Assembly (NCBI GenBank): GCA_963969495.1
Contig: OZ018318.1
Coordinates: 101,113,141-101,177,140 of the forward strand
Source: Ceratothoa steindachneri
Taxonomy: Eukaryota > Arthropoda > Malacostraca > Isopoda > Cymothoidae
Reading direction: 5' to 3'
Length of the DNA stretch: 64,000 nt
Below the pieces are notes generated by a model. That model had not been told where the DNA came from. It ran no database searches and worked only from the letters and a program-made list of their open reading frames with translations. A program made the translations under genes and the position numbers. This document shows positions 60,874 to 64,000 of the stretch, piece by piece (position 1 is the first letter of the stretch; every line of letters begins with the position of its first letter).

Positions 60874-61018
60874 AACCTTGAGAGGACTTTGGCAATTATA
60901 TCATTCGAAAGAGAATTTAAAACAACATGAGCGTTTCAAATTTCGTTAGAGTCGGCCGAATAGTTACGATGTTATTGCCCCAAAACTCATTGAAAAGTAA
61001 AATGGCGACTATCCGACA
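60874..61018 (-). repeat. Dispersed repeat, inverted partner 1
   Basis: The reverse complement shares GGCAATAACATCGTAACTAT, TCGGCCGA and ATTCTCTTTCGA with 62195-62346. Confidence 0.75.
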
Positions 61019-61633
61019 GACATAGTAACTTATAGATAAAAAAAGATAGATCAATAAATAGATAGCGGATTGAGAATCGTGGGATTCTTACGAATATGCT
61101 CGTGTGATGTAATTTCTATTTCGAATCGAAACAAACAAATTTTCATTGACAAAGAAAATCTTGCTAATTTCTCTTACAAGTAATTTGCGAAAACCGAATT
61201 TAAAATTAAAAATAAATATCCAGAGATGATTAAAAGATACCAGAATTTATTTTTTATGCCGTAAAATGTAAATGTATGACCGATTATCGCTTTTTAATTC
61301 ATGTTGTTTTAATGATGCTTTATTTATATTGCTTACAGGTATGAAAGGTATTATTTATTTTTAGGAGAAAATGGATGTCTACTAATGTGCGTCTATTTAT
61401 GTCTGTCGGCATATTTTTTTCCAAGAATTCTCTTATCCCTACGCGCCATCCACGTGTGTCTTCATAAATCAATGAATCGAGTTATCTCAGAATCTCGCTT
61501 GTCTTTTATACAGTTGTGCGTCTTAAAGACAAATGCGATAGGTAATCAGGTTTAGGGGTAGTGGATGACATCAGGGAAGGAATGGCTTTCCGCATCGGTT
61601 CTCAACAGATACAAGGATGTCTTCATTGACCGT

Positions 61634-61634
<1 letters not shown>
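61019..61634. other. Stretch without recognised feature
   Basis: About 600 bp of AT-rich unique-looking sequence. Confidence 0.4.

Positions 61635-61705
<71 letters not shown>
61635..61705 (+). repeat. (GA)n microsatellite
   Basis: About 70 bp of GA repeats. Confidence 0.95.
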
Positions 61706-61708
<3 letters not shown>

Positions 61709-62190
61709 GATTGTTGCAGGCAGGTAACACCCTCCGTCTCTTGACCAAGAGTAACCAGGAAGACCAGAAAGAAGCTTGCAACCAGATAATGAAACCAAAT
61801 TAAAGATCAGAATGAGACTCGATTTCGAGTCCAATGCTACCAGGAGCCGGGTCTCATTTAAAGGGGGGGGGGGAGAGTCCTGGAAGTATTTATGTATTAG
61901 ATACTAACCAGAAATCAGAGGACCCTTTCTCGAGTATGTACAAGGGGTGAGGGGAGGCGTTCAGCATCAGGAGAATGTAGATACAACTAGGAAGAAGGGG
62001 GAAGGGAGTTATTCGGACTTAACACTAGCCCAGCTTTGGTTTAGCTGGGTATCTAAGTCCCCGCAACCAGAAATGTCATGAGGCAACCCTGATAGGAGAA
62101 GGAAGGGGGGGGGGGAGCGCTATTTGTCCCATCCTACCTTCTTTTCAGTCGCGTGCACTCGACTCTATGGTAATATGTCGGTCCGTATTT
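61706..62190. other. Stretch without recognised feature
   Basis: Contains two G-runs (61862-61873 and 62105-62116). No gene. Confidence 0.4.
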
Positions 62191-62194
62191 CAGT

Positions 62195-62346
62195 CGGTCG
62201 GATGGTAAAAGTTTTAATTTACACTGACCTTTTTGGCAATAACCTCGTAACTATTCGGCCGATTCTAACAAAATTTGATATTCTTATGTTGATTTACATT
62301 CTCTTTCGACTGATATAATTACCAAGGTCCTCCCAAGGTTGTCCCA
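62195..62346 (+). repeat. Dispersed repeat, inverted partner 2
   Basis: Copy of the sequence at 60874-61018 in the other orientation, ending ...AAGGTCCTCCCAAGGTT against AAAGTCCTCTCAAGGTT. Confidence 0.75.
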
Positions 62347-63145
62347 CTTGTTAAAAGGTCATAAGGTCATAAGTCAGAATAATTGAGAGCACTCGACTTA
62401 GGTCTGTTGACCTTGTTTTCTCCCTACGTACGGAAGATGAAAAACTCTGGGTTTTCAAGCCCCCTTCATCATGTACGTACATGTACGCATCCCTTTTCTG
62501 TCTCTCCCTGCGGATATCCATTCGACCTCTCATCTTCAGCTGTCACTCTTAAGGTTTGCCCTAAGACTCCTTCTCATCCAGGATCCTTTCACTGCTGTTT
62601 TATGTCCATTGGGCTCTAGGTCCTTTCCCTCCCTTGGAAAGATGATTATTCATATTTATTTATTAACATTATTAGTCTCATAAGTATTATTATTTCCTTG
62701 CTGCTTCACCCCTCTTTATTTTGGAAGGTGGTGTAATGCAATCCTTTTCTAAGCCATTTACTGGGTTAAGTGGTCGGGTCCGGGTGAATACTGGCGCTGT
62801 CCAGCAACGGTTTGTGTGTCAGGGGTGAATGATAGGGAGATTGTTCCGAGGCTCCAAATCAACTGGAAGAGCTGTGCAAGAGATGTCTGTGGCGAATACA
62901 CCCCTAGAGATCCGCCTTGCGTCGATTATCCCCATCAAACATTTGATAAGTTTCGCTTGGGGGGTATTTAGAAGAAAGAGGGGGTGCGGGTGGAAGTATG
63001 AAATAAATAGAGAATAAACACTCAAACTTTAAGTTTTTCCTCTACTCTCACTTGGACATCCGAGGATGAGGTAAAATCATGATCGAAAGGGATGGAAGAA
63101 GATGGGAGTTAACTCCTGGTAGCTCATTTAAGCGTGACGGTAGAA
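62347..63145. other. Stretch without recognised feature
   Basis: Short overlapping frames on both strands (62351-62683, 62819-63025) show no motif I know. 62752-62830 might belong to the tail of a retroelement, but I cannot support it. Confidence 0.35.
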
Positions 63146-63149
63146 AAGT

Positions 63150-63433
63150 GAGGGAAAGGGAAAGAGAGAGGGATAGGGATAGGGAAAGGGAGAGGGAGAG
63201 GGAGAGGGAGCGGGATACGGAGATGGAGAAGAAGAGGGAGCGGGATAGGGAGATAGAGAGACATAGGGAGCGGAGAGGAAGAGGGAGATGAAGAGAGATA
63301 AGGAGCCGGAGAGGGAGATGGGTAGAGAGAGGTAGATGGATAGGGAGAAGGAGCGAGATAGGGAGATAAAGAGGGATAAGCAGCGGGGGAGGTGGAGGGA
63401 GAGGGAGATGAAGAAGGATAGGGAGCAGAGGAG
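63150..63433 (+). repeat. (GGGAGA)n-like polypurine repeat
   Basis: Imperfect AGGGAGAGGGAGAGGGAG and GGGATAGGGAGATAGAG units. Long R/E-rich and P/L-rich frames here are repeat translations. Confidence 0.9.
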
Positions 63434-63435
63434 GG

Positions 63436-64000
63436 TGTGGTAGAATGGACTCTCGATGATATACCATATATAACTATTCGTTGAGGGAACTTCTTTAATT
63501 ATCTTTAGAGTGCGTGGATGTCTGGCGGGCCGATATTATGTATCTTCGATATGCTTAAGAAGTTGAACTGAGCTCAGGGATAATAATATGGCTATCATTA
63601 ATAAATAGAGTTTTATTAATAATAACTATCAACAATATGTACACAAAACGGAAAATATTGACATAAACAGAGAATGGAAAGGGTCGTGGAGACTCGGGCT
63701 AATCCGAGGATTAAAGGATTTAAAAAGGTAAAACAAATATAAAGTTAAAGAGATGGGATGGTTCGCTAAACCATTTAAATCACAGGATAGAATTGACAAA
63801 AGGGTTAAATACTCAAAGGTAACGTTCGGCTTACGTAATTTTATGCTAGTGGTGCAGAGGAAGTCGACGTGAAGGAATTTTCGAACGGCTGGCGAGTTCT
63901 AGCCGAAGGGGGGGAATAAAATGATCCTGACGTGGCGTCTTGGGAATGAGAACCGTTTCTCGACGAACGGCTTGAAGAACAATGTCTGTTCTACGTTGTT
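63436..64000. other. Possible LTR, partial, running off the window
   Basis: Starts TGTGGTAGAATGG and contains a TTTTATTAATAATAACT block placed much like the TTTTATTTACA block of the LTR at 55249. A flank check is impossible because the other end lies outside the window. Confidence 0.3.

Overview
The window is nuclear DNA of an invertebrate animal and, as far as I can see, it holds no intact host gene. An arthropod is the best guess. That rests on a DUF4817-type Tc1/mariner transposase at 0.3-1.5 kb, several degraded mariner families, jockey-like non-LTR elements, many Penelope-like elements (PLEs), and a fragment of a repetitive protein family I associate mainly with arthropods (5.6-7.05 kb). 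The DNA is AT-rich and loaded with long (TA)n arrays. Nearly every long reading frame is either transposon debris or an open frame through a simple or tandem repeat. The species cannot be named from the sequence.

Layout. 0-4.7 kb: a TA array with a complete but once-interrupted DUF4817 transposon inside it, a 5'-truncated PLE on the minus strand, microsatellites and an old Tc1-like element. 5.6-7.05 kb: the decayed unknown-family gene. 8.7-9.1 kb: a tandem array of a 92-93 bp unit, each unit coding for an RT-like YVDD box. 10.5-12.1 kb: a 22-bp minisatellite split by a dead mariner-like element. 12.5-13.1 kb: a 3' end of the first PLE family in opposite orientation. 13.1-18.1 kb: a Gypsy-type LTR element on the minus strand with most of pol missing. 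18.2-19.7 kb: a second PLE family, an inverted repeat and a non-LTR 3' end. 20-25.5 kb: LTR-like GC-rich DNA, a 27-bp perfect hairpin, a dispersed AT-rich repeat, a third PLE family and another non-LTR 3' end. 26.4-27.8 kb: a full-length mariner with one catalytic Asp lost. 28-33 kb: tandem repeats, a solo LTR with a perfect 5-bp target duplication and a 1-kb purine-rich minisatellite. 33.1-39.8 kb: further PLE copies separated by TA arrays, with jockey fragments inside one of them. 40.7-42 kb: a 74-bp satellite with a three-monomer higher-order unit, and a 21-bp minisatellite. 44-50.3 kb: two jockey-like elements in opposite orientation, the second running into a 1.2-kb 21-bp minisatellite. 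52-55 kb: a degenerate CTAT/GTCT repeat field with a 5S rRNA-like segment. 55.2-56.4 kb: a second solo LTR with a perfect 5-bp duplication. 58.8-62.4 kb: AT-rich decay, a non-autonomous hAT element and an inverted pair of dispersed repeats. 63.1-64 kb: polypurine repeat and the start of an LTR-like sequence.

The most interesting pattern is in the PLEs. Copies from four families carry terminal sequences that fold like small type-I hammerhead ribozymes: a CUGANGA-like box, a stem II hairpin, GAAA, a very short helix III, a UH site and stem I. These copies lie between (TA)n arrays on both sides, and several have their terminal repeats in inverted orientation. Hammerhead motifs in PLEs are known from published work. 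The set of diverged versions, the TA-array targeting and the inverted ends seen together here are worth checking genome-wide. I did not find a new cellular defence or metabolic system.
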